Source: an uncultured Sphingomonadaceae bacterium (GTDB lineage Bacteria; Pseudomonadota; Alphaproteobacteria; Sphingomonadales; Sphingomonadaceae). Taken from it: a stretch of 64,000 nt of DNA. A model generated the notes under the pieces. It saw nothing but the letters and a program-made list of their open reading frames with translations, made no database searches and was not told where the DNA came from. The DNA is taken from positions 124,001 through 188,000 of the forward strand of contig CANLBM010000001.1 of the NCBI GenBank assembly GCA_947488845.1, read 5' to 3'. This document shows positions 54,221 to 63,303 of this stretch, piece by piece (the first letter of the stretch is position 1; every line of letters starts with the position of its first letter). Made by a program: the position numbers and the translations under genes.

Positions 54221-55141
54221 TCACTCTTCCCGCATTCTGGGGTCGAGCCAGCCGTAGATAAGATCGGCAAAGAGGTTGAAAAGGATGATCAGCGCGGCGT
54301 AGAGCGTGACCACCCCGAGCACGAGCGGATAGTCGCGGTTGAGCGCGCCCTGGACAAAATAGCGTCCGAGACCCGGCAAACCGAAGACGGTTTCGACCAC
54401 GACCGCTCCGGTCAAAAGCCCGGCCGCTGCCGGGCCCAGATAGCTGGCAACCGGCACCAGAGCCGGCCGCAGCCCGTGCTTGAACAGGATTTTCGTTTCG
54501 GAAAGGCCCCGCGCTCTCGCGGTGCGGATATGATCCTGCTTGAGCACGCTCGCCAGTCCGGCACGGGTCAGCTTGGCAATCGCTCCCGACACGGGAAGCG
54601 CCAGTGCGACCACAGGCATGATGAGCCATGCGGCACCATCGCCGGATCCCGAGACTGGCAGCAAACCCAGCCACAGACCAAATAGCAGCGCCAGCGCCGG
54701 TCCGGTGACAAAGGTCGGCAGCGCGGTGGCGACGGTCGCCAGCATCATGATCACCTTGTCGGCGGCCTTTCCGGCGCGCACAGCAGCAAACAGGCCAGCG
54801 GTCACACCGATGGCCAGAGCCAGCACGATCGCCAGTCCCCCGAGCATCAACGAAATCGGCAGGCCCTGCGCGATCAGTTCCGATACCGTGAAGTCGCGGT
54901 AGACCAGAGACGGCCCGAAATCGCCCTGCACAAGGCGCGACACATAGAGCCATGCCTGCTCCCACAAGGGCCGGTCCAGACCATAAGCCTGTTGCAATGC
55001 CGCCTGCGTGGTCTGGTCGAGCGGGCGTTCGCCATCAAAGGGCCCGCCGGGTGCCAGACGCATCAGAAAGAAAGAGGCCAATATGATCACCAGCAGCGTC
55101 GGGATTGCCGTCAACAGCCGCCGGGTGATCAGGCCAAACAC
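54221..55141 (-). CDS. Peptide-type ABC importer permease, OppB/YejB-like
   Basis: A 306-residue membrane protein with six helices. It starts MFGLITRRLLTAIPTLLVII, the OppB-type first helix, followed by RLAPGGPFDGERPL and the EAA-loop HIRTARARGLSETKILFKH. It lies 6 bp after the epoxide hydrolase gene and 4 bp before the second permease, so all four are probably one transcript. Confidence 0.93.
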   Translation of the reverse strand: MFGLITRRLLTAIPTLLVIILASFFLMRLAPGGPFDGERPLDQTTQAALQQAYGLDRPLWEQAWLYVSRLVQGDFGPSLVYRDFTVSELIAQGLPISLMLGGLAIVLALAIGVTAGLFAAVRAGKAADKVIMMLATVATALPTFVTGPALALLFGLWLGLLPVSGSGDGAAWLIMPVVALALPVSGAIAKLTRAGLASVLKQDHIRTARARGLSETKILFKHGLRPALVPVASYLGPAAAGLLTGAVVVETVFGLPGLGRYFVQGALNRDYPLVLGVVTLYAALIILFNLFADLIYGWLDPRMREE

Positions 55142-55147
55142 CTGCCG

Positions 55148-56293
55148 CTAGAGCTCCATAGCGCCGAAACAGCTCCGGACTTCCTGCACGAACAGTTCCG
55201 CCACTTCCATGGCGGCAAAATGCCCGCCTTTTTCCGGCTCGCCCCAGTAGCACAAGTCCTTGAACCGTTGTTCGGCCCAGCGGCGCGACGGGGTGATAAT
55301 CTCGTTGGGAAAAATGCTGCATCCGGACGGGATACTGACGGGATCGATATTGGGCGCGCCGAAGCTTTCGCGATACAGTCGCGCCGACGAAGCACCGGCA
55401 TTATTGAGCCAATAGATCATGACATTATCGAGCAGACGGTCAGGGTCGAAATTTTCATCGGGCGCTTTGGCGTCTTCCGCCCATCCCTGAAATTTTTCCA
55501 TGATCCAGGCCATCTGGCCGACCGGAGAATCTGCCAGACCATAGCCTAGCGTCTGCGGTCGCGTCCGCTGGATTTCGGCATAGCCGGTACCTTGCGTCTG
55601 ATAGACAGCGAAATGTGCCAGTGCCGCCTGTTCTTGTGGTGTCGGCTTGGCCATAATCTCTTCGGACGGGGGGCCGATGACCACAAGATTGACATGAATA
55701 CCGGCACAATGACCCAGGTTTTGCGCGCCGATTACCGACGTCACCATACCGCCCCAGTCGCCGCCCTGCGCGAAATAGCGATCATAGCCAAGCCGGGTCA
55801 TCAACACATCCCAGGCCTGAGCGATTTTTTCCATTCCCCAGCCGGTGGTGGTCGGCTTTCCCGAGAATCCGTATCCGGGTAGCGATGGCACCACCAGATG
55901 ATAGGCGTCTTTCGACTCGCCACCATAAGCCACCGGATCGGTCAGCGGACCGATCACCTCCATGAACTCGACGATGGAACCCGGCCAGCCGTGCGTCATC
56001 AGCAACGGCCGCGCATCGGCTTCCGGCGAACGGATATGCATGAAGTGGATGTCCACACCATCAATCTCGGTCAGATGATGACTATATTGGTTGAGCTCGT
56101 CCTCGCAGCGCCGCCAGTCATAGCTCGTCCGCCAATGTTCAACGATGGTTTTGACATAATCGAGCGGAATGCCCTGCGACCAGTCATCCACCGGTTCCGG
56201 ATCGGGCCAACGCACATGCCGCAACCGGATATCCAGATCGTCCAGCGCGGTCTTCGGGATATCGATATTAAAGTCTCTGATTTCGTCACTCAT
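55148..56293 (-). CDS. Epoxide hydrolase (microsomal/juvenile-hormone type)
   Basis: A 381-residue alpha/beta hydrolase with the N-terminal EHN domain (IPKTALDDLDIRLRHVRWPD, starting near residue 13). Oxyanion motif HGWPGS, nucleophile Asp in QGGDWGGMVT, acid Glu/Asp near DPDRLLDN and base His in EKGGHFAAME fit the microsomal-type epoxide hydrolase fold. The lid tyrosines are likely in the central region but not placed with certainty. It converts epoxides to diols. It precedes the ABC permease by 6 bp, suggesting uptake and epoxide metabolism are linked, which is inference. Confidence 0.9.
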   Translation of the reverse strand: MSDEIRDFNIDIPKTALDDLDIRLRHVRWPDPEPVDDWSQGIPLDYVKTIVEHWRTSYDWRRCEDELNQYSHHLTEIDGVDIHFMHIRSPEADARPLLMTHGWPGSIVEFMEVIGPLTDPVAYGGESKDAYHLVVPSLPGYGFSGKPTTTGWGMEKIAQAWDVLMTRLGYDRYFAQGGDWGGMVTSVIGAQNLGHCAGIHVNLVVIGPPSEEIMAKPTPQEQAALAHFAVYQTQGTGYAEIQRTRPQTLGYGLADSPVGQMAWIMEKFQGWAEDAKAPDENFDPDRLLDNVMIYWLNNAGASSARLYRESFGAPNIDPVSIPSGCSIFPNEIITPSRRWAEQRFKDLCYWGEPEKGGHFAAMEVAELFVQEVRSCFGAMEL

Positions 56294-56352
56294 AATATGT
56301 CATCCTATATCCGTTCGACCTGAGCCTTCCGCAGGACGATAACTCTATTCTA

Positions 56353-56388
56353 ACCGTTCATCCCTTGAAAAGTATCGCAATGAACGGT
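56353..56388. repeat. 9-bp inverted repeat after the dehydrogenase gene
   Basis: ACCGTTCAT (56353-56361) faces ATGAACGGT (56380-56388), a perfect 9-bp dyad with an 18-bp loop, in the 102-bp gap. A degraded relative of the 24-bp repeat may also be present to its left (CCGTTCGACCTGAGCC near 56310). No T-run is present. Confidence 0.45.
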
Positions 56389-56395
56389 CATCCGC

Positions 56396-57265
56396 TTACA
56401 TGGTGGGAACCGGCACTTCGCCAGAATAGTCGTAAAAGCCCTTGCCCGTCTTGCGCCCCAGCCAGCCGGCTTCGACATATTTCATCAGGATCGGTGCAGG
56501 ACGATATTTCGGATCGCCAAAGTCGTTCTGGAGCACCCGCATGATTTCCAGCAATGTGTCGAGACCGATCAGATCGGCCAACGTAATCGGCCCCATCGGA
56601 TGGCCGAGCCCCAGTTGCACGCCGCGATCAATATCTTCCATCGATGCCGTGCCTTCGCCGAGCGCGAAGAAAGCCTCGTTGAGCATCGGCAGCAGGATGC
56701 GGTTGACGACGAAACAGGGTGAATCCTTGGCCATCACCGGCGATTTTCCAACCGCTTTGGCGAAATCACTGGCCATGGCTGCGGTCTGATCGCTGGTCGC
56801 AAGACCACGGATGACCTCGACTAGCCCCATCAACGGAACCGGGTTGAAGAAATGCACGCCGACAAAGCGCGAAGGATCCTTCACCGACTGCGCCAGCCGG
56901 GTGATCGAAATTGACGAGGTATTGCTCGCCAGGATCGCCTGATGGCCGAGAACCTCGGACGCCGCCGCGAAAATCTGGCGCTTGATTTCTTCACGCTCGG
57001 TCGCTGCCTCGATAATGATATCGGCATTGGCCATAGGGTCGAGTTGCACGATCGGTTCGATTCGGCCCAATGCGGTTTCGGCGGCCTGCTGTTCGATTTT
57101 TTCCTTTTCAACCAGCCGGGCGAGTTGCTTGGCGATACCGGCCTTGCCGCGTTCGGCAATCTCGAGACTGACATCGGACAAATAGACATGATAGCCTGCT
57201 TGCGCTGAAACCTGTGCGATGCCGGCACCCATTTGTCCCGATCCGATAATGCCGATTGCTTTCAT
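56396..57265 (-). CDS. 3-hydroxybutyryl-CoA dehydrogenase
   Basis: A 289-residue NAD(P)-dependent dehydrogenase that oxidises 3-hydroxyacyl-CoA or reduces acetoacetyl-CoA. The dinucleotide site [13 protein letters not shown] is at residues 5-17, the catalytic His is in [11 protein letters not shown] with Asn further on, and the C-terminal domain has [18 protein letters not shown]. This is the Hbd/PaaH type. It stands alone after the epoxide hydrolase operon and before a divergent DUF1176 gene. Confidence 0.93.
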   Translation of the reverse strand: MKAIGIIGSGQMGAGIAQVSAQAGYHVYLSDVSLEIAERGKAGIAKQLARLVEKEKIEQQAAETALGRIEPIVQLDPMANADIIIEAATEREEIKRQIFAAASEVLGHQAILASNTSSISITRLAQSVKDPSRFVGVHFFNPVPLMGLVEVIRGLATSDQTAAMASDFAKAVGKSPVMAKDSPCFVVNRILLPMLNEAFFALGEGTASMEDIDRGVQLGLGHPMGPITLADLIGLDTLLEIMRVLQNDFGDPKYRPAPILMKYVEAGWLGRKTGKGFYDYSGEVPVPTM

Positions 57266-57341
57266 TCCATGTCTTTCTAGCTATTCATTATGATTCAACA
57301 AGCCACTAGCGATTGTCGGTCAAACTGGCTAGATTGCAATT

Positions 57342-58433
57342 ATGCCCCCTATCAGTTTCATCGCTGGAATATTCGCGACAATCGCCACGACCGCTGCTTT
57401 GCCGGTTCCACAGCCGGGAGAAATCCGGACGTTCAAGGACTGGGCCGCTGGCTGCGACAACAGCGGCAATTGCGAAGCCGTCTCGCTGATGTCAGAGACT
57501 AGCGAAACAGGTTATGATGATTGGGGCGGACCGATCTCCATCGTCCGGACCGCAGACAGCGATGATATTTTCAAAGTGCGCGTCCTGTTCGAAGCTAGGG
57601 AAATGGACCGCTACAAGATGATAATCGACGGCAAGCTGGTCGACACCGGTGCGATTATCCCGGGCCACTATCCGATCGAAATTGTTGGCGAAGATGCCAG
57701 GAAAGTGGCGCAGGCGATCATCAACGGGAAGCTCCTGGTTTTGCAGGGACCGGCGGGTGAAAATATCACCCGGACGTCGCTGGCCGGTTCATCCGCCGCC
57801 TTGCGTTACATCGACCAAAAGCAGAACCGCGCCGGCACCGATAGCGCTCTGGTCGCGAAAGGTTCACGGACGTTCGAACCAGCGAATGCCGAATTACCGA
57901 TGATTCTTGTCGACCGCTGGGAAGCCGCAAAGCTGGTCCCCGAAGCCAGTGCCCTTGTCGCGCTCGCCGAGGATTCGAAATGCAAGCAGGATCGCTATGG
58001 CCTGATCGAGGACCAAGCCTATCCGCTGGGCAAACGCGGCGATCTATACCGGGCTCTGATATTGATATCCTGTGGCTCCGGCGCCTATAATTTTTCCAGC
58101 GCGCCATTTATCGGCGAATATCGAAAAGACAGTGCCGAGGGCTGGACCTTCACGCCCGCCAAATTCGACCGTCAGCCCAGTTGGGGCGGCGAAGGCACCG
58201 ATCCCGTACTGATCAATGCCAGCTGGGACGAGCAAGACCAGACGCTCAGCAGCTATGGCAAGGGCCGTGGACTAGGTGATTGCGGCAGCGCCGAAAATTA
58301 TGTCTGGGACGGGGAACGGTTCCGCATGACCGACGCCACCGCAATGCCCGAATGCCGCGGTGCCTATGACTGGATCACCATCTGGCGGGCAAAATATCAA
58401 AAGCTCGAGTCGCCAGGACCCGCAGCCAAATAG
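57342..58433 (+). CDS. DUF1176-domain exported protein
   Basis: A 363-residue protein with a signal peptide (ISFIAGIFATIATTAALP) and then the DUF1176 pattern: FKDWAAGCDNSGNCEAVSL near the N-terminus and WDGERFRMTDATAMPECRGA near the C-terminus. Six or more cysteines occur in pairs, suggesting disulfides in the periplasm. The function of DUF1176 is unknown. Confidence 0.85.
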   Translation: MPPISFIAGIFATIATTAALPVPQPGEIRTFKDWAAGCDNSGNCEAVSLMSETSETGYDDWGGPISIVRTADSDDIFKVRVLFEAREMDRYKMIIDGKLVDTGAIIPGHYPIEIVGEDARKVAQAIINGKLLVLQGPAGENITRTSLAGSSAALRYIDQKQNRAGTDSALVAKGSRTFEPANAELPMILVDRWEAAKLVPEASALVALAEDSKCKQDRYGLIEDQAYPLGKRGDLYRALILISCGSGAYNFSSAPFIGEYRKDSAEGWTFTPAKFDRQPSWGGEGTDPVLINASWDEQDQTLSSYGKGRGLGDCGSAENYVWDGERFRMTDATAMPECRGAYDWITIWRAKYQKLESPGPAAK

Positions 58434-58435
58434 GG

Positions 58436-59395
58436 CTAGGGTGCGTGCTTGAGCGGGTGCGCCTCTACCAGCATCAGCGTAAAATAATCCCGCTCGTCGC
58501 TCCATTCGTGCAGCGGCGTCCAGCCACCCGCCCGCAACATCAGCCGGGCGTCGCGCAACCCATATTTGTGGCTGTTTTCGACATGCAGTTTCTGTCCCTC
58601 GACCAATTTATGGACCTTGCCGTCAATTGAAAATTCCATGTCTGCGCGGGCCTCGAGATAAATTTCGATCCGTGCGTAAAGGTCGTTCCAGACGGCCATA
58701 TGCCGGAATTGGTCGACAGGGATATCCCCGTCCAGTTCGCGATTGATCCGGTGGAGCAGATTGAGCGAAAATTGCGCCGTCACGCCGGCGCTATCGTCAT
58801 AGGCGTTGACCAGTATCTGCTCGTCCTTGATACGGTCAAAACCGATCAGCAGCTGCGCGCCTTCGCCCAGGGTTTCGCGCATGAAGCGCAGCAGGTCGAC
58901 CGAGGTGCGCGCGATCATATTGCCAATCGTCGAGCCGGGAAAAAAGCCGAGTTTCGGCACGCCCGCAACAGCCTCGGGAAGTTCAACCCGCTTCATGAAA
59001 TCGGCCTCTACCGGGTGTATCGGCAGATCCGGAAATTCGTCTTGCAGCTGCGATGCGCTATGCTCGAGAAACTCGCCGCTGATATCGATCGGGACATAGG
59101 CAGCCGGATCGATCGCCTTCAGCAGATGCGGGGTTTTGGTGGAGCTGCCGGAGCCAAATTCAATCACCGCCCGGTTCGGTCCCACTGCCTCGGCAAAGGC
59201 GGGACCGTTAATCTTCAGCAGTTTTGTCTCAGTGCGGGTCGGATAATATTCAGGAAGCTCGGTTATCTCCTCGAACAGCTCCGATCCGCGGCGATCATAA
59301 AGCCAGCGCGCCGGAATCGCGTAGGCCTGCTGTTCGAAACAACGCCTTACGTCCTTGCGAAAGGTATGATCAACGAGTGAAGTGGTCATGTCCAT
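58436..59395 (-). CDS. egtD: L-histidine N-alpha-methyltransferase (ergothioneine biosynthesis)
   Basis: EgtD trimethylates histidine to hercynine with S-adenosylmethionine. The 319-residue chain has RWLYDRRGSELFEEITELPEYYPTRTE (split here: RWLYDRRGSELFEEI; ELPEYYPTRTE), VIEFGSGSSTKT as the SAM-binding loop, and FFPGSTIGNM with the substrate region following. All match EgtD. Its partner egtB is 20 bp upstream on the same strand, so the pair forms an ergothioneine operon. EgtA, EgtC and EgtE are not in the window. Confidence 0.93.
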   Translation of the reverse strand: MDMTTSLVDHTFRKDVRRCFEQQAYAIPARWLYDRRGSELFEEITELPEYYPTRTETKLLKINGPAFAEAVGPNRAVIEFGSGSSTKTPHLLKAIDPAAYVPIDISGEFLEHSASQLQDEFPDLPIHPVEADFMKRVELPEAVAGVPKLGFFPGSTIGNMIARTSVDLLRFMRETLGEGAQLLIGFDRIKDEQILVNAYDDSAGVTAQFSLNLLHRINRELDGDIPVDQFRHMAVWNDLYARIEIYLEARADMEFSIDGKVHKLVEGQKLHVENSHKYGLRDARLMLRAGGWTPLHEWSDERDYFTLMLVEAHPLKHAP

Positions 59396-59415
59396 GGGTC
59401 GGGGCGTCCTTTACG

Positions 59416-60672
59416 TCAAAGATCTTGGGCGAGCCGCAGGCCGCAGAACTGCCAGCGCTGGTGCGGGTAGAAAAAGTTCCGGTAGCTGGGCCGGATATGG
59501 CCGGGCGGGGTGGCGATACTGCCACCTTTTAGGACCGACTGGCCCGACATGAACTTTCCATTATATTCACCAACTGCGCCATCGGCGGGCTTGAAGCCGG
59601 GATAGGGCAGATAGGCGCTGCCGGTCCATTCCCAGACAGCACCGGTACCGGACAAGCTATCGTGGGCGGCCACTTCCCATTCCGCTTCGGTCGGCAGGCG
59701 GGCACCGGCCCATGTTGCAAAGGCGTCGGCTTCATAATGACTGACATGTTTGACCGGCGCCGACAGATCGAGACTGTGATTACCGGCCAGCCCGAACTCG
59801 GCCCACTCCAGATCGGATGTCCTGTTCCAGTATAAAGGCGCTTCGATGGCCTGCTGCTGAACCCAAGTCCAGCCATCGGACAGCCAGTGTCGGGCCTCGC
59901 GATAGCCACCATCCTCGATGAAAGCGAGCCATTCGCCGTTGGTCACCGAACGACTGGCGATCGCGTGCGGGGCCAGTAGCACATCGTGGCGCGGGCCTTC
60001 GCAGTCAAAGGCAAAGCCTTGACCATCATGACCGATCTGCTGGACGCCAGTCCTGCCTTCAATCCATTGCAAAGGACCGGGTATAGCGGCGCGGACAGGC
60101 GCCACGCTCGAATAAGCGGGCTTCAGGGGATTGCGGGAGAAAAGATGAAGAATATCGGTCAGCAGCAATTCCTGATGCTGCTGTTCGTGATGAAGACCGA
60201 GCTCGACCAGATCGAGCAATTCTTCGGAGAACCCGGCCATCGCTCCGGTCATCGCCTTGTCGACATGGCTGCGATAGCCCATCACCTCTGCCAGCGACGG
60301 ACGCGTTAGCAAGCCACGCTCCGGCCGGGCATGTCTTGCCCCTTCCGCTTCATAATAGCTGTTGAACAAATAGGGATAGGTCTCGTCGAACAGGCAATAG
60401 CCGGCCACATGATCGCGCAACAGGAAGGTTTCAAAAAACCAGCTGATATGGGCAAGATGCCATTTTGTCGGTGAAGCATCGTCCATCGATTGCGCGGTCG
60501 CATCGGCATCGCTCAAACCATCGGCGAGGCGCACCGAATGGCTCCTCACCTCGCGGAAACGATCCGTCAGCATGCTCGATCGGGGAGCATCGCGGGAGTC
60601 GGACGAGGACGGAAACGGGCGTTGAGATTGGCTGGCGATCGATCCTACTCCAGTAGATGCTCGGTTTTGCAT
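59416..60672 (-). CDS. egtB: Ergothioneine biosynthesis protein EgtB (sulfoxide synthase)
   Basis: A 418-residue iron enzyme with an N-terminal DinB-like four-helix bundle supplying the iron histidines (WHLAHISWFFETF and ELGLHHEQQHQELLLTD) and a C-terminal formylglycine-enzyme-like (FGE-sulfatase) domain (LPTEAEWEVAAHDS, GAVWEWTGSAYLP). EgtB couples cysteine or gamma-glutamylcysteine to hercynine with O2; which thiol donor is used cannot be read here. The N-terminal 33 residues before MLTDRFREV are Ser-rich and may be non-coding, so ATG 60573 is an alternative start. Confidence 0.92.
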   Translation of the reverse strand: MQNRASTGVGSIASQSQRPFPSSSDSRDAPRSSMLTDRFREVRSHSVRLADGLSDADATAQSMDDASPTKWHLAHISWFFETFLLRDHVAGYCLFDETYPYLFNSYYEAEGARHARPERGLLTRPSLAEVMGYRSHVDKAMTGAMAGFSEELLDLVELGLHHEQQHQELLLTDILHLFSRNPLKPAYSSVAPVRAAIPGPLQWIEGRTGVQQIGHDGQGFAFDCEGPRHDVLLAPHAIASRSVTNGEWLAFIEDGGYREARHWLSDGWTWVQQQAIEAPLYWNRTSDLEWAEFGLAGNHSLDLSAPVKHVSHYEADAFATWAGARLPTEAEWEVAAHDSLSGTGAVWEWTGSAYLPYPGFKPADGAVGEYNGKFMSGQSVLKGGSIATPPGHIRPSYRNFFYPHQRWQFCGLRLAQDL

Positions 60673-60761
60673 CAGAACATAGCGCGAACGATGCCTAGGT
60701 CAATAACGCATATGTGCGCCAGATGGTTGCAGAAATTCGGAAAGCGTTGCGTAACCGCCGC

Positions 60762-61340
60762 CTAGCGCGATGCTCCGGGCACCCATAAAATATCGTCTGC
60801 CCCGCCATTGTTCAGCGCCCGGCCGAGCACAAACAGATAATCGGAAAGGCGATTGATATAGGCGAGCGCCTGCGGATTGATGCGCATATCCTGAGCCGCG
60901 GCAACACAGCTACGCTCGGTGCGTCTGGCAATGGCCCGCGCACAATGAATGCCCGCAGCCGCTTTCGAGCCGCCAGGCAATATGAAGCTGGTCAGAGGAT
61001 TTAAATCGGCGTTCACCGCATCGATTTCCGTTTCCAGCCGCTCGACCTGTGACGGCACCACGCGAAGCACCATTTGCGAAGGCGCAAAATCATCGTCCTC
61101 TGCTGCCGGTGTTGCCAGATCGGCACCCAGATCGAACAGGTCATTCTGCACAACGCGCAATGTGCTGACCAGCGCCTCGTCGGTGATGTCGCAAATCGCC
61201 AGACCGAGGGTACTGTTCAGTTCATCGACATCGCCAATCGCCGCCATGCGCGGATCATTCTTCGCCAGCCGCGAACCGTCGACCAATCCGGTCGTACCGT
61301 CATCGCCGGTTTTCGTGTAAATCTTGTTGAGTTTTACCAT
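60762..61340 (-). CDS. pduO: Corrinoid adenosyltransferase, PduO type
   Basis: A 192-residue ATP:cob(I)alamin adenosyltransferase. The N-terminal signature is KIYTKTGDDGTTGLVDGSR with DVDELNSTLGLA; C-terminal AIARRTERSCVAAAQ and YINRLSDYLFVLGRAL hold the ATP/corrinoid residues. It makes adenosylcobalamin for enzymes such as methylmalonyl-CoA mutase, a fate consistent with the acyl-CoA carboxylase at 4.5 kb, though not linked. It is 15 bp upstream of the HIG1-like gene on the same strand (gene order HIG1-like then pduO in transcription). Confidence 0.93.
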   Translation of the reverse strand: MVKLNKIYTKTGDDGTTGLVDGSRLAKNDPRMAAIGDVDELNSTLGLAICDITDEALVSTLRVVQNDLFDLGADLATPAAEDDDFAPSQMVLRVVPSQVERLETEIDAVNADLNPLTSFILPGGSKAAAGIHCARAIARRTERSCVAAAQDMRINPQALAYINRLSDYLFVLGRALNNGGADDILWVPGASR

Positions 61341-61355
61341 CGGGGGAGGAGCCGA

Positions 61356-61586
61356 CTAGCTCTGGCCGCCCGCCAGTGCCAGCAACACGATTACCAGCAC
61401 GATCGCAATCGCCTGATATTTGACACGGGCAAACATCATTTCATTCTGCTTCTTGTGCGATGCCGTGATGCCGTCTGCATCAACATCACCCGGTTTCATA
61501 TTGGCGAAGGCGATCAGCCCGCGAACCAGTGCGTAGACGACAGCGCCCGCTGCCACGATGATCATCAATATCAAAATATAGCTCAT
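61356..61586 (-). CDS. HIG1-like twin-transmembrane protein
   Basis: A 76-residue protein with two helices (about 3-24 and 57-74) around a cytosolic loop. The loop and second helix start KKQNEMMFARVKYQAIAI, where ARVKYQ fits the R-x3-Q end of the HIG1 motif. In mitochondria HIG1-type proteins bind respiratory complexes; bacterial relatives are mostly uncharacterised. AAGGTGA lies before the ATG. It is first in a short minus-strand operon with pduO. Confidence 0.75.
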   Translation of the reverse strand: MSYILILMIIVAAGAVVYALVRGLIAFANMKPGDVDADGITASHKKQNEMMFARVKYQAIAIVLVIVLLALAGGQS

Positions 61587-61595
61587 AAATTCACC

Positions 61596-62486
61596 TTAAG
61601 CCGCCGAAAGAGATATTCCAACAGGGAAGTTTGCCGCGCGAAATTCCTGAACCAACCCATATCCGCTTCGACCAGCAGCCCGCAATACGGACAAAGAGGC
61701 AGAATCCCGACTTTTTGAAAGTTTCGCACCGCTTTCGTCGAGTAACAGGGGATGGTGAAAATAGGTTGGCGTTGGCAAGCCCAGGAGGGCTTGCAGCAGC
61801 CGATGGATATCGGTGGAAGCGAAAAGATCGTCGCCACGCACGACATGGGTGATACCATCGCGGGCATCGTCCAGCGTTACCGCCAGATGATAGGCAACCG
61901 GCGTGTTTTTCGGGACGATGATGACATCGCCCAGCTTCTCCGCATGGATGATCTGCTCGCCGTGCCGCTCATCATACCAATCGAGCGGTCCGGTTCTGGC
62001 AATCGCCTTGGCAACATCCAGACGCCAGCTATGCGGTTCGGTTCGCGCGCGCTCCCGCGCCAGAACTGGTTCAAGATGGCGGCAGGTGCCGGCATAGATC
62101 GGACCATCCGGCCCTTCCGGCTGCGGACCAGCTTCCTGCGCCTGCCGCATGCTCGTCCGCGTACAGAAACAGCGGTAGAGCATATCCAAATCCTTTAGTC
62201 GCTCTACCGCCGCGGCATAGCTTTCGAAACGGTCGGACTGGAAAATCACGTCCCCGTCCCATGTCAACCCGAGCCACTTCAAATCCGCCAATATTGCCTC
62301 GACAAATTCGGGCCGGCTGCGCGCGCTATCGATATCCTCGATCCGGAGCAGAAACCGGCCACCGCGCTCGCGGGCAAAATCATGCGCCACCATCGCGGCA
62401 TAGGCGTGACCCAAATGCAACAATCCGTTGGGGCTGGGAGCGAAACGCACCACAATATCTCGATTCAATTGACCACTTGACGTCAT
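61596..62486 (-). CDS. gluQRS: Glutamyl-queuosine tRNA(Asp) synthetase
   Basis: A 296-residue truncated glutamyl-tRNA synthetase-like enzyme, which glutamylates queuosine at the anticodon of tRNA(Asp). It has the class I HIGH-like LLHLGHAYAA and KLSKS motifs, and lacks an anticodon-binding domain. Cysteines in the CFCTRTS segment (zinc site) are present. QueF is encoded at 45.4 kb in the same window, both in the queuosine pathway, but far apart. It lies 9 bp upstream of the HIG1-like gene and probably shares its transcript. Confidence 0.92.
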   Translation of the reverse strand: MTSSGQLNRDIVVRFAPSPNGLLHLGHAYAAMVAHDFARERGGRFLLRIEDIDSARSRPEFVEAILADLKWLGLTWDGDVIFQSDRFESYAAAVERLKDLDMLYRCFCTRTSMRQAQEAGPQPEGPDGPIYAGTCRHLEPVLARERARTEPHSWRLDVAKAIARTGPLDWYDERHGEQIIHAEKLGDVIIVPKNTPVAYHLAVTLDDARDGITHVVRGDDLFASTDIHRLLQALLGLPTPTYFHHPLLLDESGAKLSKSRDSASLSVLRAAGRSGYGLVQEFRAANFPVGISLSAA

Positions 62487-62572
62487 GATGAGGATATTGT
62501 TCTTTGTGTCATAGTCATGTCATGTTCTTAGGCATAAAGAGCGGGCAGTAAAGGACAAGGGAGACAGCGCTT

Positions 62573-63139
62573 ATGTATCACCCCGACTTGCTGAGGCATC
62601 CGGAAAGCTGCCCTTCGCTCGTCCTCAACGCCGACTATACGCCTCTTTCTTATTATCCGCTCAGTCTGTGGCCTTGGCAAACTGCGATAAAAGCGGTGTT
62701 TCTCGACCGGGTCGATATTGTCTCCAGCTATGAGCGCGAGGTACACAGCCCCAATCTCGACATGAAAATTCCGTCGGTGATTGCGCTCAAGAAATATATC
62801 AAGCCGTCCGAATATCCCGCCTTCACCCGGTTCAACCTGTTCCTGCGCGACAGGTTCGAATGCCAATATTGCGGATCCCCCGACAATCTCACTTTCGACC
62901 ATGTCATCCCGCGCCGCCAGAAAGGACGCACGACCTGGGAAAATGTCGCCACCGCCTGCCTGCCGTGCAATCTCAAGAAAGGAGGCCGGACGCCGAAGGA
63001 AGCGCATATGCAACTCGCCAATCGTCCGATCAAGCCGACAAGCTGGCATCTGCAGGAACATGGCCGGGCGTTCCCGCCCAATTTCCTGCACGATACGTGG
63101 CACGACTGGCTCTACTGGGATATCGAGCTGGAAAGCTAA
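62573..63139 (+). CDS. HNH endonuclease-family protein
   Basis: A 188-residue protein with the complete HNH/zinc motif: FECQYCG, then LTFDHVIPRRQKG (catalytic His), TTWENVATACLPCNLKKG (Asn, CXXC). Residues 1-110 contain LVLNADYTPLSYYPLSLWPW. This matches a conserved family seen singly in many alphaproteobacteria; its target is unknown. AAGGGAGA precedes the ATG. It diverges from gluQRS. Confidence 0.9.
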   Translation: MYHPDLLRHPESCPSLVLNADYTPLSYYPLSLWPWQTAIKAVFLDRVDIVSSYEREVHSPNLDMKIPSVIALKKYIKPSEYPAFTRFNLFLRDRFECQYCGSPDNLTFDHVIPRRQKGRTTWENVATACLPCNLKKGGRTPKEAHMQLANRPIKPTSWHLQEHGRAFPPNFLHDTWHDWLYWDIELES

Positions 63140-63303
63140 ACGCCTGTCTTTTCGATATCGGCGATACCTTCTTTTTCCCATCCGCTTTGACCGTTCACCC
63201 CCCTCTCCGGCACGGACTCGATATAATTTCAAAATTGCGCTATAATCGCACTTATATCGTTGCGTATTATTTGAGTGTCACGACTTGATTTACGGGAGGC
63301 GTA

